Shown piece by piece: positions 1-5,523 of a DNA stretch of 24,520 bases. A model generated the notes under the pieces. It had not been told where the DNA came from, made no database searches, and saw nothing but the letters and a program-made list of their open reading frames with translations. This stretch comes from a virus. Position 1 is the stretch's first letter; the number at the start of each line of letters is the position of its first letter. The stretch spans positions 1 through 24,520 of the IMG/VR virus record IMGVR_UViG_3300047276_000545; one strand, 5' to 3'. The translations under genes were made by a program, and so were the position numbers.

Positions 1-2
1 TG

Positions 3-188
3 ATCGGAAAGCGCGTTTACCTAATCCGTCGTACTTCTGATTACTATCAGCCGCCTATCGGCACCGAAGGTACAATCGTAAGCATAAGACTTCGGCGTCT
101 TCCACGAGTCATATGGGACGTTCCGCCCCCCGCTGGCGATAAGTCGTGGTATGTGAGCTCTGAGTGCATTAAGGAGGTGATTCAGTGA
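3..188 (+). CDS. Partial small SH3/KOW-like protein (5' end outside window)
   Basis: The reading frame is open from the window edge to TGA at 186-188 and gives 61 residues. The start codon lies upstream of the window. The piece VYLIRRTSDYY...GTEGTIV resembles a KOW/SH3-like beta-barrel turn (G-x-x-G-x-V/I), a fold common in small phage accessory proteins. The end of the protein (WYVSSECIKEVI) gives no further clue. The last codons double as the ribosome binding site of the next gene, and its TGA overlaps that gene's GTG start, so the two are translationally coupled. Function unknown. Confidence 0.6.
   Translation: MGKRVYLIRRTSDYYQPPIGTEGTIVSIRLRRLPRVIWDVPPPAGDKSWYVSSECIKEVIQ
171..180 (+). 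promoter_or_regulatory. Strong Shine-Dalgarno for the GTG-started gene at 185
   Basis: AAGGAGGTGA is a near-perfect anti-16S match ending about 5 bases before the GTG at 185. It decides the choice of GTG as start of the 105-aa gene, which otherwise has no early ATG. Confidence 0.75.
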
Positions 189-502
189 AGAATTATCGTG
201 CAACCCGCCGCAACGCGGCCCGCCGCGAGTATCGCTCGCTTGATCGCGGCACCGTCCAGTGCCTGCAGGATGTGTGGAAGGGTTATGTCCTGAGCGACAG
301 CGCCAAGCCGCCCCGCGAGCCTATGCGCGGCTACTTCGGCAGTGATCCACGCATCAATCCCGAATGGCGCCCTGCCGGCCGCGAGCGTCACAAGTGGACT
401 GACGAAAGCGGCATCGTCCACACCCTGCGAGGCCCGCGCAATCCCGGCAAGTACATGCCGCACCACGGTAAGCGCGAGAAGGCTCGGCGCCATGCAGCTT
501 AG
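185..502 (+). CDS. Basic small hypothetical protein
   Basis: 105 residues, started at GTG 185 behind a near-consensus Shine-Dalgarno and overlapping the previous stop. The protein is very basic (many Arg/Lys, ending KREKARRHAA), with no membrane segment or cysteine motif. The Arg-rich N-terminus (RATRRNAARREYRSL) suggests nucleic-acid contact, but this is inference from charge only. No family recognised. It is followed by a 10-base overlap with the next gene. Confidence 0.65.
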   Translation: MKNYRATRRNAARREYRSLDRGTVQCLQDVWKGYVLSDSAKPPREPMRGYFGSDPRINPEWRPAGRERHKWTDESGIVHTLRGPRNPGKYMPHHGKREKARRHAA

Positions 503-653
503 CGATGTCATATGGCTTTCGACTAAAGAGCTTGCGAAGACGGGACAGCGCGACCTTCGCAGGACACGAGTTCACCTTGCCAAACTGCTCAAGGAAGGCA
601 AGGTCGAATGTCGCAAGTGGGGCAACTGCCTACAATGGAGACTGAAACGATGA
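492..653 (+). CDS. Small winged-helix-like hypothetical protein
   Basis: 53 residues starting at ATG 492 inside the end of the previous gene. The sequence WLSTKELAKTG...RVHLAKLLKEGKVECRKWG..LQWRL reads like a short helix-turn-helix followed by a wing: a helix set with 'LAKLLKEGKVE', then paired beta strands. That is typical of small phage DNA-binding or MarR-like folds. Its stop TGA overlaps the next ATG as ATGA, the junction style of this operon. The fold call is by eye and a role as regulator is inference. Confidence 0.55.
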   Translation: MQLSDVIWLSTKELAKTGQRDLRRTRVHLAKLLKEGKVECRKWGNCLQWRLKR

Positions 654-850
654 GATTCGATCAAGTGCTTACCGCCATGCTGACGCGCGGCAAGGCTATT
701 CGCCGCATCGGAAGTGACGACTATTACATCCTAGATAACGTCGAGGACATACCTGTCATCTGGCACTACATCGCAGAAAAGGATGACTACTATCATGCCA
801 GTTTCACCACGAAAGAGGTACTGGCAGTTGATTGGGAGATCAAGTCATGA
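650..850 (+). CDS. DUF2829/Tad2-like small protein
   Basis: 66 residues from ATG 650 (ATGA overlap with the previous gene). The pattern is that of the DUF2829 family: N-terminal M-x-F-x-x-x-L-x-x-M-L-x-x-G-K-x-I-R-R, a central beta-rich core, and a C-terminal hallmark LAVDWEI (family form: L-A/x-D-W-E-I/V). Members of this family include Tad2, a phage sponge that binds cyclic-nucleotide signals and blocks Thoeris defence. This copy is short and lacks the usual tryptophan after 'RR'. I see family-like ends, but the ligand pocket cannot be judged by eye, so anti-defence function is inference. It sits among other small accessory genes, a usual location for anti-defence genes. Confidence 0.5.
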   Translation: MRFDQVLTAMLTRGKAIRRIGSDDYYILDNVEDIPVIWHYIAEKDDYYHASFTTKEVLAVDWEIKS

Positions 851-963
851 CTGTATACCACAAGATTAACTCGCTCTATAAGCGAGATATCCTGACGGAT
901 GAATACAGTTGCCATACTCGACCCAACATCACCAAACTCAAGACAACGGACTTCAGCAGATGA
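847..963 (+). CDS. 38-aa ORF with an RNA-ligase-like N-terminus
   Basis: Short ORF framed by ATGA overlaps at both ends (847-850 and 960-963), which supports it as a translated unit. The opening YHKINSLYKRD...DEYS resembles the conserved N-terminal segment of phage RNA ligases of the Rnl2 type (K-I-x-S-x-F/Y-K-R-D ... G-E-Y-S). The catalytic lysine motif that should follow is absent, because the frame ends 20 residues later. It may be a decayed ligase remnant or a coincidental match. No other function visible. Confidence 0.4.
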   Translation: MTVYHKINSLYKRDILTDEYSCHTRPNITKLKTTDFSR

Positions 964-1145
964 TTATCGAATACTTTGGCCGCAAGCTCTACGAACGCGG
1001 CGTCGACCTGGGCAACGAAGCCGACTGCCTCGCACTGCTGCGCGCGCAGCGCATGTGGATGGAAGGCTTCGAGCACAATCTGAGCGCCATCATCCACCAT
1101 GCTCGCGTGCTGCGTGCTCGGTGTCAGAAGCTGGAGGTGGCATGA
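960..1145 (+). CDS. Small hypothetical protein
   Basis: 61 residues from ATG 960, coupled by ATGA to the preceding ORF; an in-frame ATG at 909 would give a longer version but breaks the coupling pattern. Mostly helical by composition (YFGRKLYERGVDLGNEADCLALLRA... and IIHHARVLRARCQKLE). No recognised family. The stop overlaps the ATGATG start of the next gene. Confidence 0.55.
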   Translation: MIIEYFGRKLYERGVDLGNEADCLALLRAQRMWMEGFEHNLSAIIHHARVLRARCQKLEVA

Positions 1146-1399
1146 TGTCCGACCTTAGTGCGCTCATAGCCCGCGCGATTATGATGAAGCGAGGCAACAA
1201 GGAATTTGACCTGTCCTATTACGGCAACGATCCGGTTTGGAGTGCTTCAATCGGTAATGATTGCGAGTATGTCCACATCATGGAAAATCGTCCTGAGTTT
1301 CAGGCTAGCTCGGATATCAGCCCTGAAGATGCTGTTACCAAACTCATCAAGTTGATGGAAGAACACTATCACCTTCAAAAGGAATTCCCCAATGAGTGA
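1142..1399 (+). CDS. Small acidic hypothetical protein
   Basis: 85 residues starting at the tandem ATGATG at 1142, behind GGAGG at about 1134. An N-terminal helix (LSALIARAIMMKRG) leads into a beta segment (DLSYYGNDPVWSASIG) and an acidic C-terminal helix (AVTKLIKLMEEHYH). The strand-helix order resembles small phage proteins of unknown function. No catalytic motif. It overlaps the next gene by 8 bases. Confidence 0.6.
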   Translation: MMSDLSALIARAIMMKRGNKEFDLSYYGNDPVWSASIGNDCEYVHIMENRPEFQASSDISPEDAVTKLIKLMEEHYHLQKEFPNE

Positions 1400-1664
1400 T
1401 CATGAGCCAATGGACGCGCGATGGGTTGACCTCCTGCCCGACAATGGAGAGAGCCTTCGATATGCTGTCGGCGGTACCGTCTACTTCTTCGGTGCGTCGG
1501 TCAAGATCACCCGCATCACTGTCCAGGAAGACCTACCCGGCATGTACTGTAATATGCGGCGGGTGTGCGTTTGGGCCGGCGACAAGCTGGCCTTTGAAGC
1601 GCCGCTGCACAACGTCCAGGGCGTCGGATACCTGCCGGTGAAGGAGCCCACCAATGACCACTGA
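1392..1664 (+). CDS. Beta-rich hypothetical protein
   Basis: 90 residues, ATG 1392 with AAGGA about 9 bases upstream. The composition (VYFFGASVKITRITVQED..., VCVWAGDKLAFEAP) suggests a small beta-barrel. No motif or family recognised. It overlaps the previous gene by 8 bases and the next by 11, so it is an internal gene of the operon. Confidence 0.55.
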   Translation: MSDHEPMDARWVDLLPDNGESLRYAVGGTVYFFGASVKITRITVQEDLPGMYCNMRRVCVWAGDKLAFEAPLHNVQGVGYLPVKEPTNDH

Positions 1665-1965
1665 CGTGAAGGATCTAGTGGAGAGGCTTGCTTTGCAGCC
1701 TGGAGATATTGGCGGTCCATCTTACATGCAGATGTTGCGGGAGCGTGAAGAGGCCGCTTCTGTAATCAAAGCCCAGGCGGAAGAGATCGCGCGGATGAAA
1801 GAGGAGTGCGCTGCCGCTATCGCGGAGATGTCGAAATACGCAAGCCTTTATAATGAAGCTAAAGGTCGGCGTGAGGCATCCAAATTGTCCGGAGTTATCG
1901 AGTGGTGTTTAAGCCCTCGGTCATCATTCCAAATATCGACTTTCGGAGTTAACCATGCAGGATAA
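1654..1965 (+). CDS. Coiled-coil hypothetical protein (Ead/Ea22-like layout)
   Basis: 103 residues from ATG 1654, with AAGGAG about 7 bases upstream. It opens VKDLVERLALQ...G.PSYMQMLREREEAASVIKAQ and continues as a heptad-rich helix (about residues 25-70, rich in E, A, K). This layout, 'LVERLR...REAADAIEAL.AEIARL', is typical of phage Ead/Ea22-like proteins of unknown function. The C-terminal 30 residues are unlike the rest and may be unstructured. No enzymatic motif. Confidence 0.6.
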   Translation: MTTDVKDLVERLALQPGDIGGPSYMQMLREREEAASVIKAQAEEIARMKEECAAAIAEMSKYASLYNEAKGRREASKLSGVIEWCLSPRSSFQISTFGVNHAG

Positions 1966-2155
1966 TATGATCGAAGATTGCACCACATGCCACTTTAACC
2001 GCGACGGCTTCTGCCAGCGCTTCCCGCCGCAGGTCACGCTCTATCCGTACGACAACCAGCATCCTATTATTTACGTTGTCGGTGATGGGTTCCCTACTGC
2101 CGTAGCGGGGCGATGGTGCGGTGAATGGCGGCACAAACCAAAAAAGGAATACTGA
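1955..2155 (+). CDS. Small Cys-rich, probable zinc-binding protein
   Basis: 66 residues, ATG 1955 with CGGAG upstream and an 11-base overlap with the previous gene. Cysteines form C-x2-C-x7-C (CTTCHFNRDGFC) with a fourth in WCGEW near the C-terminus, the usual layout of small phage zinc-knuckle proteins. An 'RFPP' follows the third cysteine. Metal binding is inferred from spacing; role unknown. Confidence 0.6.
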   Translation: MQDNMIEDCTTCHFNRDGFCQRFPPQVTLYPYDNQHPIIYVVGDGFPTAVAGRWCGEWRHKPKKEY

Positions 2156-2157
2156 CC

Positions 2158-2391
2158 ATGAGACAGGTGTTTAAGGCCGAATGTGAAGCAAGTGGCATCG
2201 AGCCCAACGAGGTTCGGTCCATCGTACGACGTTTGGAACGTGCCGCTAAGGACGCAAACGAACTTGGACTGTACATCTTCGGAGGTGATGCTCGTTGCAC
2301 CTTACGAGTGGCTGAGCCAGTTCGAGCAGCAGAGGAAGAACTTGCTCGTGCTCGACGCGCCTATGAGAAACTGAAGCTGGTGCAGAAATGA
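2158..2391 (+). CDS. Helical hypothetical protein
   Basis: 77 residues from ATG 2158. An AAGGA about 8 bases upstream and placement two bases after the previous stop favour this over the ATG at 2125. Almost entirely helical: VRSIVRRLERAAKDANELGL, then AAEEELARARRAYEKLKLVQK, a likely coiled coil. No family recognised. Overlaps the next gene by four bases (ATGA). Confidence 0.6.
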   Translation: MRQVFKAECEASGIEPNEVRSIVRRLERAAKDANELGLYIFGGDARCTLRVAEPVRAAEEELARARRAYEKLKLVQK

Positions 2392-2744
2392 CAACCCATG
2401 CGCGAAAAGTAGTGTGCGCATGTAAACGCGGATATGCCAGTCGCTTCGATGGGAAGTGCGGTCATTGTCGAACGCAAACTTCATTGGCGTTAGGTGGAGA
2501 CAGATTGTTCGCTTGTCACAAGCGACATTCCAACATGGGAGTGGGGAAAATGAAAACGAAACTTAAGCCGGCAAGTCTTGCAGCGCTAAAACAATTAGTG
2601 CGTGAAGGTTGTATGCCTGGATATCTTATGAATCCAGGCGTGCGAGGGGCACTTTCGCGCGCTGGTTATGCCGATCAGTACGACAATGGATATTGGTATC
2701 CTACACAAGCCGGAAAGGACTTGATTTATGCCTCTCAATCTTGA
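2388..2744 (+). CDS. Zinc-ribbon plus helix-wing hypothetical protein
   Basis: 118 residues from ATG 2388 (ATGA overlap). Residues about 10-28 hold C-A-C and C-G-H-C pairs, a zinc-ribbon-like knuckle. After a linker, residues about 55-118 (LKPASLAALKQLVREGC... and YADQYDNGYWYPTQAGKDLI) look like a small winged-helix domain ending in a 'T.aGkdli' wing. An internal ATG at 2550, preceded by GGGGAAAA, could start a shorter product of only the second domain. Composition is lower in GC than the neighbours. Function unknown; nucleic-acid binding is inference. Confidence 0.55.
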   Translation: MTTHARKVVCACKRGYASRFDGKCGHCRTQTSLALGGDRLFACHKRHSNMGVGKMKTKLKPASLAALKQLVREGCMPGYLMNPGVRGALSRAGYADQYDNGYWYPTQAGKDLIYASQS

Positions 2745-2943
2745 GAACGCCCGATCCTGGGCCGAGGAAATCTTTCTGAATTGCAGTGTAACCACGGGTT
2801 ATTGCTACTGTGGAGAGCCCATGGTAGGCCACTCTGACCCTATGAACTGCGGCCACACTCCAGTCGACCGAGGCGAATATGAGGTTCGCCAGTGGTTGGA
2901 AAATTATAAAACTCCGGTTAACAACGATCCAAACGGCGACTAG
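2728..2943 (+). CDS. Small Cys/His protein, possibly zinc-binding
   Basis: 71 residues, ATG 2728 with GGAAAGGA upstream, overlapping the previous gene by 17 bases. Residues about 25-45 contain C-Y-C-G...H...C-G-H, a plausible zinc site. The C-terminal part (EYEVRQWLENY) is helical. It is the last gene of the first operon block; a true intergenic gap follows. Confidence 0.55.
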   Translation: MPLNLENARSWAEEIFLNCSVTTGYCYCGEPMVGHSDPMNCGHTPVDRGEYEVRQWLENYKTPVNNDPNGD

Positions 2944-3000
2944 GTTTGTGTTTATCAACACGTCTCTCCGCATCGCCGCTCATCGCAGATCCCGTCAACT

Positions 3001-3075
3001 CAACGGCCGCTCCTTCGGGAGCGGCACCTCCGAACGACCGATTACCTGCCGTTTCGAGGTGCCGCTACTGGCATC
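3001..3075 (+). promoter_or_regulatory. Four-segment alternative-hairpin element, copy 1
   Basis: Hairpin P1 is GCCGCTCC (3006-3013), loop TTCG, GGAGCGGC (3018-3025). Hairpin P2 pairs AGCGGCACCTC (3020-3030) with GAGGTGCCGCT (3056-3066). Hairpin P3 pairs GGTGCC (3058-3063) with GGCATC (3070-3075). P2 shares a strand with both P1 and P3, so P1+P3 and P2 exclude each other, an attenuator-like 1:2+3:4 versus 2:3 layout. There is no U-run after P3, so it is not a simple intrinsic terminator. The following 55 bases up to the ATG at 3131 are C-rich and G-poor. The gap 2944-3130 holds nothing else I can identify. Confidence 0.7.
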
Positions 3076-3130
3076 ACTCTGCGACTCTTCTCAACACTCC
3101 GCATCGCTTCTCAACTCTAGGTATACAACC

Positions 3131-3721
3131 ATGAAATTCACATCTGCAACTGTCACGCTTCAGTCCCTGAGCCCTTACAGCCAGTCGTTCCTGCACAACT
3201 CACCTCGCCTGGAAGGCGAGAGCGTCGGAGACCACGACGCGCGAACGTGGCTTAGCAAGGCCCATATTTCAAAGAATGGCACGCTGCTCATTCCGGCGAC
3301 CGCCATGCATCAAGCCATTGTGGCGGCTGGCAAATATTCTAAGAAGCAAATTCCGGGCCAGGGTAAGGCCACTTGGACCGCCAAGCTGAAAAGTGGTCTG
3401 ATGATTGCCGAAGACATCGACACCGGCATTCCAAAGGGGGACATCCAGTCGACCACCATCCAGTGTGATGCGCGCGGTATGACCGGAGCGCAGAAGTCAA
3501 CCCTCGTGTCGCGCACCTTCCCCATCGTTCCTTCCTGGGAAGCTACGTTCGATGTGTGGGTGCTCGATCCGATCATCACGAAGGACATTTTCGCAGAAAT
3601 GGTCAATATCGCTGGCCTGTTCATCGGAATTGGCCGCTGGCGTCCAGAAATGAATGGTGGCATGAATGGTCGATTTCGCCTCACCAAACTGTCATGGCAG
3701 GACAATCGCGAGTTCGTTTGA
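3131..3721 (+). CDS. Conserved-looking phage protein with Gly-rich C-terminal motif; function unknown
   Basis: 196 residues from ATG 3131. The longer upstream frame runs through the hairpin element and is rejected. The protein has the shape of a recurrent phage family of unknown function: an N-terminal strand, an 'R-T-W' segment after an acidic patch, 'LLIPATAMHQAI', a Lys/Gly region, 'TFPIVPSW', and a C-terminal Gly-rich motif GIGRWRPEMNGGMNGRF. A Gly-rich loop at the end of a beta-rich protein recalls RNA-binding RAMP/Cas7-type proteins, but I offer this only as a hypothesis. Hairpin elements lie directly before (copy 1) and directly after (copy 2) the gene, so it is separately controlled and may itself bind these elements. 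No clear Shine-Dalgarno: only TAGG about 11 bases upstream. Confidence 0.7.
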   Translation: MKFTSATVTLQSLSPYSQSFLHNSPRLEGESVGDHDARTWLSKAHISKNGTLLIPATAMHQAIVAAGKYSKKQIPGQGKATWTAKLKSGLMIAEDIDTGIPKGDIQSTTIQCDARGMTGAQKSTLVSRTFPIVPSWEATFDVWVLDPIITKDIFAEMVNIAGLFIGIGRWRPEMNGGMNGRFRLTKLSWQDNREFV

Positions 3722-3726
3722 ACATT

Positions 3727-3803
3727 CAACGGCCGCTCCTTCGGGAGCGGCACCTCAAAGGAACTTAGACTATGGGTTTCTCCGAGGTGCCGCTACTGGT
3801 ACC
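3727..3803 (+). promoter_or_regulatory. Four-segment alternative-hairpin element, copy 2
   Basis: P1: GCCGCTCC (3732-3739), TTCG loop, GGAGCGGC (3744-3751). P2: AGCGGCACCTC (3746-3756) with GAGGTGCCGCT (3784-3794). P3: GGTGCC (3786-3791) with GGTACC (3798-3803). The stems match copy 1, but the P2 loop (3757-3783) is completely different and contains a Shine-Dalgarno and ATG. It begins 10 bases after the stop of the 196-aa gene, so it may also act as that gene's 3' structure. Confidence 0.7.
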
Positions 3804-3834
3804 AAACCCTCTCAACGCGCCTCGACTCCACTAG
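3772..3834 (+). CDS. Possible 20-codon leader peptide inside hairpin copy 2
   Basis: AAGGA at 3758-3762 lies 9 bases before ATG 3772, which opens a 20-codon frame ending at TAG 3832-3834. The start lies in the P2 loop and the frame runs through the 3' strand of P2 and both strands of P3. Translating ribosomes would therefore disrupt P2 and P3. The peptide has five prolines and three leucines and no resemblance to known leaders. Copies 1 and 3 have no equivalent ORF, so it may be coincidental. Confidence 0.3.
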   Translation: MGFSEVPLLVPNPLNAPRLH

Positions 3835-3857
3835 ACTCCGCGCCTCTCCCGGCAATG

Positions 3858-3930
3858 CAACGGCCGCTCCGAAAGGGGCGGCACCTCCGAACGACCGATT
3901 ACCTGCCGTTTTGAGGTGCCGCTTGGCACC
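3858..3930 (+). promoter_or_regulatory. Four-segment alternative-hairpin element, copy 3
   Basis: P1: GCCGCTCC (3863-3870), GAAA loop, GGGGCGGC (3875-3882). The UUCG tetraloop is replaced by a GNRA tetraloop and one A-U pair by a G-U pair, so the hairpin is kept. P2: GGCGGCACCTC (3877-3887) with GAGGTGCCGCT (3913-3923). P3: GGTGCC (3915-3920) with GGCACC (3925-3930). The 25-base P2 loop differs from copy 1 by a single base. Downstream to ATG 3974 the leader is again C-rich and G-poor, with AAGGA at 3961. Confidence 0.7.
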
Positions 3931-3973
3931 AAATCGCTTCCACTCCACTCTCCGCAACTCAAGGATTAAACTT

Positions 3974-4468
3974 ATGCCTGCTTTCGTCTCTACCGTTGAA
4001 CGTCGCATGATCCTCGAAACGATCATCGCACGACTCTTCAATCTGACGCCTGAACAGATCCTCACCCATGAGGACAGCATAAAGATTTCGGGCATGTCCA
4101 TGGATGAAACGCGCTACCTTGTGCGTCGGGCTATGCTGATGCTCAACAAGTCGCACGGGCTCGTTTTCGAGAACGTGCGGAATGTGGGCTATAAGCGCCT
4201 CATGACTGCGGCCGTGCCTGACGTAGGAAAGCAGAGCCGCCACAAGATTTACCGGCAGGCTCGCGCAACGTCGCTCAAGTTAACCAACTTTGCTGCCAAG
4301 ACCAATGGTCTAGCTCCGGAAGTCGCGAAGGAACTGAATCGCGAAATCGCCATCGCCGGACTGATCGAATTGGCAGCTTCCAAGGGGATTGCATCCCGCA
4401 TTGAACAGACCGAAACCCTGCCGACCACGCGCGCTGATGTGGTCAAGGCCATCCTGGGAAAGATTTGA
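3974..4468 (+). CDS. Hypothetical protein with winged-helix-like segment
   Basis: 164 residues from ATG 3974, with AAGGA 9 bases upstream; the longer frame upstream passes through hairpin copy 3. Residues about 10-75 (MILETIIARLFNLTPEQILTHED..., ETRYLVRRAMLML..., FENVRNVGYKRL) resemble the DNA-binding wing of OmpR-type winged helices, where 'TVRGVGYRL' closes the domain. The middle (SRHKIYRQARATSLKL) is basic and the end helical. DNA binding is an inference from this pattern. It is the first gene after the duplicated hairpin elements and is probably controlled by them. Confidence 0.6.
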   Translation: MPAFVSTVERRMILETIIARLFNLTPEQILTHEDSIKISGMSMDETRYLVRRAMLMLNKSHGLVFENVRNVGYKRLMTAAVPDVGKQSRHKIYRQARATSLKLTNFAAKTNGLAPEVAKELNREIAIAGLIELAASKGIASRIEQTETLPTTRADVVKAILGKI

Positions 4469-4471
4469 ACC

Positions 4472-4765
4472 ATGCCATGGTATCCCGACAATCGCCCCTG
4501 GATTGAGCGCACGCCGCAGGATTCCGGCTACCCTGTTCATCCTTCCACTTACGTTGAAGTGCTGCTGCGCGTTGAACGTGAAATGCAGCACTATACTCCA
4601 AGTAAGTTGTCTGTTAACGCATACGCCGTTGCTAACTGGACCCTTGATGATTCGCCAACGGACATCGTCGCATGGTTGCAGGTTGGCCCGGATATAGTCG
4701 AGAACTCGTTACAGCATGAACCGACCTCAGGGAATTCTCCATCAGGAACTCGGTCGCGTGGTTGA
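4472..4765 (+). CDS. Small hypothetical protein
   Basis: 97 residues from ATG 4472, three bases after the previous stop. Tryptophan- and tyrosine-rich N-terminus (WYPDNRPWIERTPQDSGYP), then a helix (YVEVLLRVEREMQHYTP) and a disordered Ser/Gly/Arg tail. No family recognised. The tail overlaps the next small ORF by 50 bases, and its real end may be functionally irrelevant. Confidence 0.5.
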   Translation: MPWYPDNRPWIERTPQDSGYPVHPSTYVEVLLRVEREMQHYTPSKLSVNAYAVANWTLDDSPTDIVAWLQVGPDIVENSLQHEPTSGNSPSGTRSRG

Positions 4766-4826
4766 CACCATCAAGCCTTATGGCTCTATCATGGCGGGTT
4801 ATATTGACTGGAGAAAAGAACGATGA
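4716..4826 (+). CDS. 36-aa ORF joined by ATGA to the next gene
   Basis: ATG 4716 opens a frame that runs through the otherwise empty 4766-4822 gap and ends exactly in an ATGA overlap with the gene at 4823. The product is helical and ends YIDWRKER. The junction style matches almost every other gene pair in this operon, which is the main support. There is no good ribosome binding site of its own, so it would rely on coupling. Function unknown. Confidence 0.45.
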   Translation: MNRPQGILHQELGRVVDTIKPYGSIMAGYIDWRKER

Positions 4827-5035
4827 TTTGTGCAGGTTGTGGACTTCCAATCGATCATAATTCGGTAGGTTGGCATGATAAGCCTGAGAGGTATCACCCT
4901 CAGTGTATCAATCTCGGTGGACTTTACAAAAATGGCTACAATGCCGCGATTGACGAGGTGCAGCGACTCTTTGATGAGTTATATAATGACAATATTTCGT
5001 TGAAAGATTTTGAACGGCGCTTGACAAAAATTTAA
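4823..5035 (+). CDS. Small protein with zinc-knuckle N-terminus
   Basis: 70 residues from ATG 4823, with GGAGAAAAG upstream. C-x2-C (CAGC) near the start and H-P-Q-C about 20 residues later form a LIM/zinc-finger-like half site (C-C-H-C). The rest is helical (YNAAIDEVQRLFDELYNDN, LKDFERRL). No family recognised. Lower GC than its neighbours. Confidence 0.55.
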   Translation: MICAGCGLPIDHNSVGWHDKPERYHPQCINLGGLYKNGYNAAIDEVQRLFDELYNDNISLKDFERRLTKI

Positions 5036-5048
5036 ACGCTGCTAATGT
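5021..5048 (+). promoter_or_regulatory. Candidate sigma70-type promoter before the nucleotidase gene
   Basis: TTGACA (5021-5026) and TAATGT (5043-5048) are separated by 16 bases at the end of the previous gene. The next ATG is at 5056, only 8 bases past the -10 box, so a transcript from here would be leaderless or nearly so. The box match is good for -35 and moderate for -10. Confidence 0.35.
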
Positions 5049-5055
5049 CTAGGTC

Positions 5056-5523
5056 ATGAAAACAAACCTATTCCTTGACCTAGATGGCGTCATGGCCGAC
5101 TTCGATGCGGGGTTTTATAACCTCTTTCGGCGTCCGCCTAACAGCCTTCCTGACGACGATATGTGGGCTTTGATTAATGCTCAGCCCGCATTTTTCTACG
5201 ATCTTCCGATGTGCGCTGGTGCGTTGAAGTTCTTCTGTGAAATCAGCCACTTCAAGCCCATTGTGCTGACGGCCTGCCCCAAGTCGGCTTACCAGCGGGT
5301 GGCAATTCAGAAGCGCGATTGGGTGCACAAGTACCTTGGCGCGAACGTGCTGGTGCTGCCCGTCATGGGGCGTCACAACAAGAAACTCTTCCTCCAGCAA
5401 GCCGGTGATATCCTCATCGACGATTGGGCTGAGAATTGCAAAGGGTGGGCGAAGGCCGGCGGCATCGCCATCCACCACCAAGGCGACTTCGCCGCAACCA
5501 AAGAGAAACTGTACCATGGATAA
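5056..5523 (+). CDS. HAD-superfamily 5'(3')-deoxyribonucleotidase-like phosphatase
   Basis: 155 residues. HAD motif I is DLDGVMADFD (residues 8-17), with Asp8 as nucleophile and Asp10 as general acid. 'VLTACPKS' fits motif II (Thr/Ser). The basic stretch HNKK near residue 112 is a motif III candidate, and ILIDDWAENC near residues 119-128 is motif IV. The size and DxDGV..DF signature fit the NT5C family, which removes phosphate from (deoxy)nucleoside monophosphates in the cytoplasm. Phages use such enzymes to adjust nucleotide pools, which fits the thyA/kinase/RNR genes downstream. Substrate is not determined by the sequence. Overlaps the next gene by 8 bases. Confidence 0.75.
   Translation: MKTNLFLDLDGVMADFDAGFYNLFRRPPNSLPDDDMWALINAQPAFFYDLPMCAGALKFFCEISHFKPIVLTACPKSAYQRVAIQKRDWVHKYLGANVLVLPVMGRHNKKLFLQQAGDILIDDWAENCKGWAKAGGIAIHHQGDFAATKEKLYHG

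Noticed and set aside
3018-3025. P1 hairpins as Rho-independent terminators
   Set aside because: The GC-rich stems with stable tetraloops are not followed by a U-run in any copy.
2946-3134. 62-aa open frame across the first intergenic gap
   Set aside because: It runs through the hairpin element and has no ribosome binding site; its residues are simply the translated repeat.
3666-3914. 82-aa open frame spanning copies 2 and 3 of the element
   Set aside because: Translation of repeat and leader sequence overlapping a well-supported gene; no coding signal.
3001-3930. The three hairpin repeats as a CRISPR array
   Set aside because: Only three long, structured units with unequal spacing (one interval contains a whole gene) and no spacers or adaptation genes.
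4762-4792. TTGACA followed by TATCAT as promoter for the gene at 4823
   Set aside because: The spacing is 19 bases and the stretch is better explained as the coding sequence of a 36-aa ORF.
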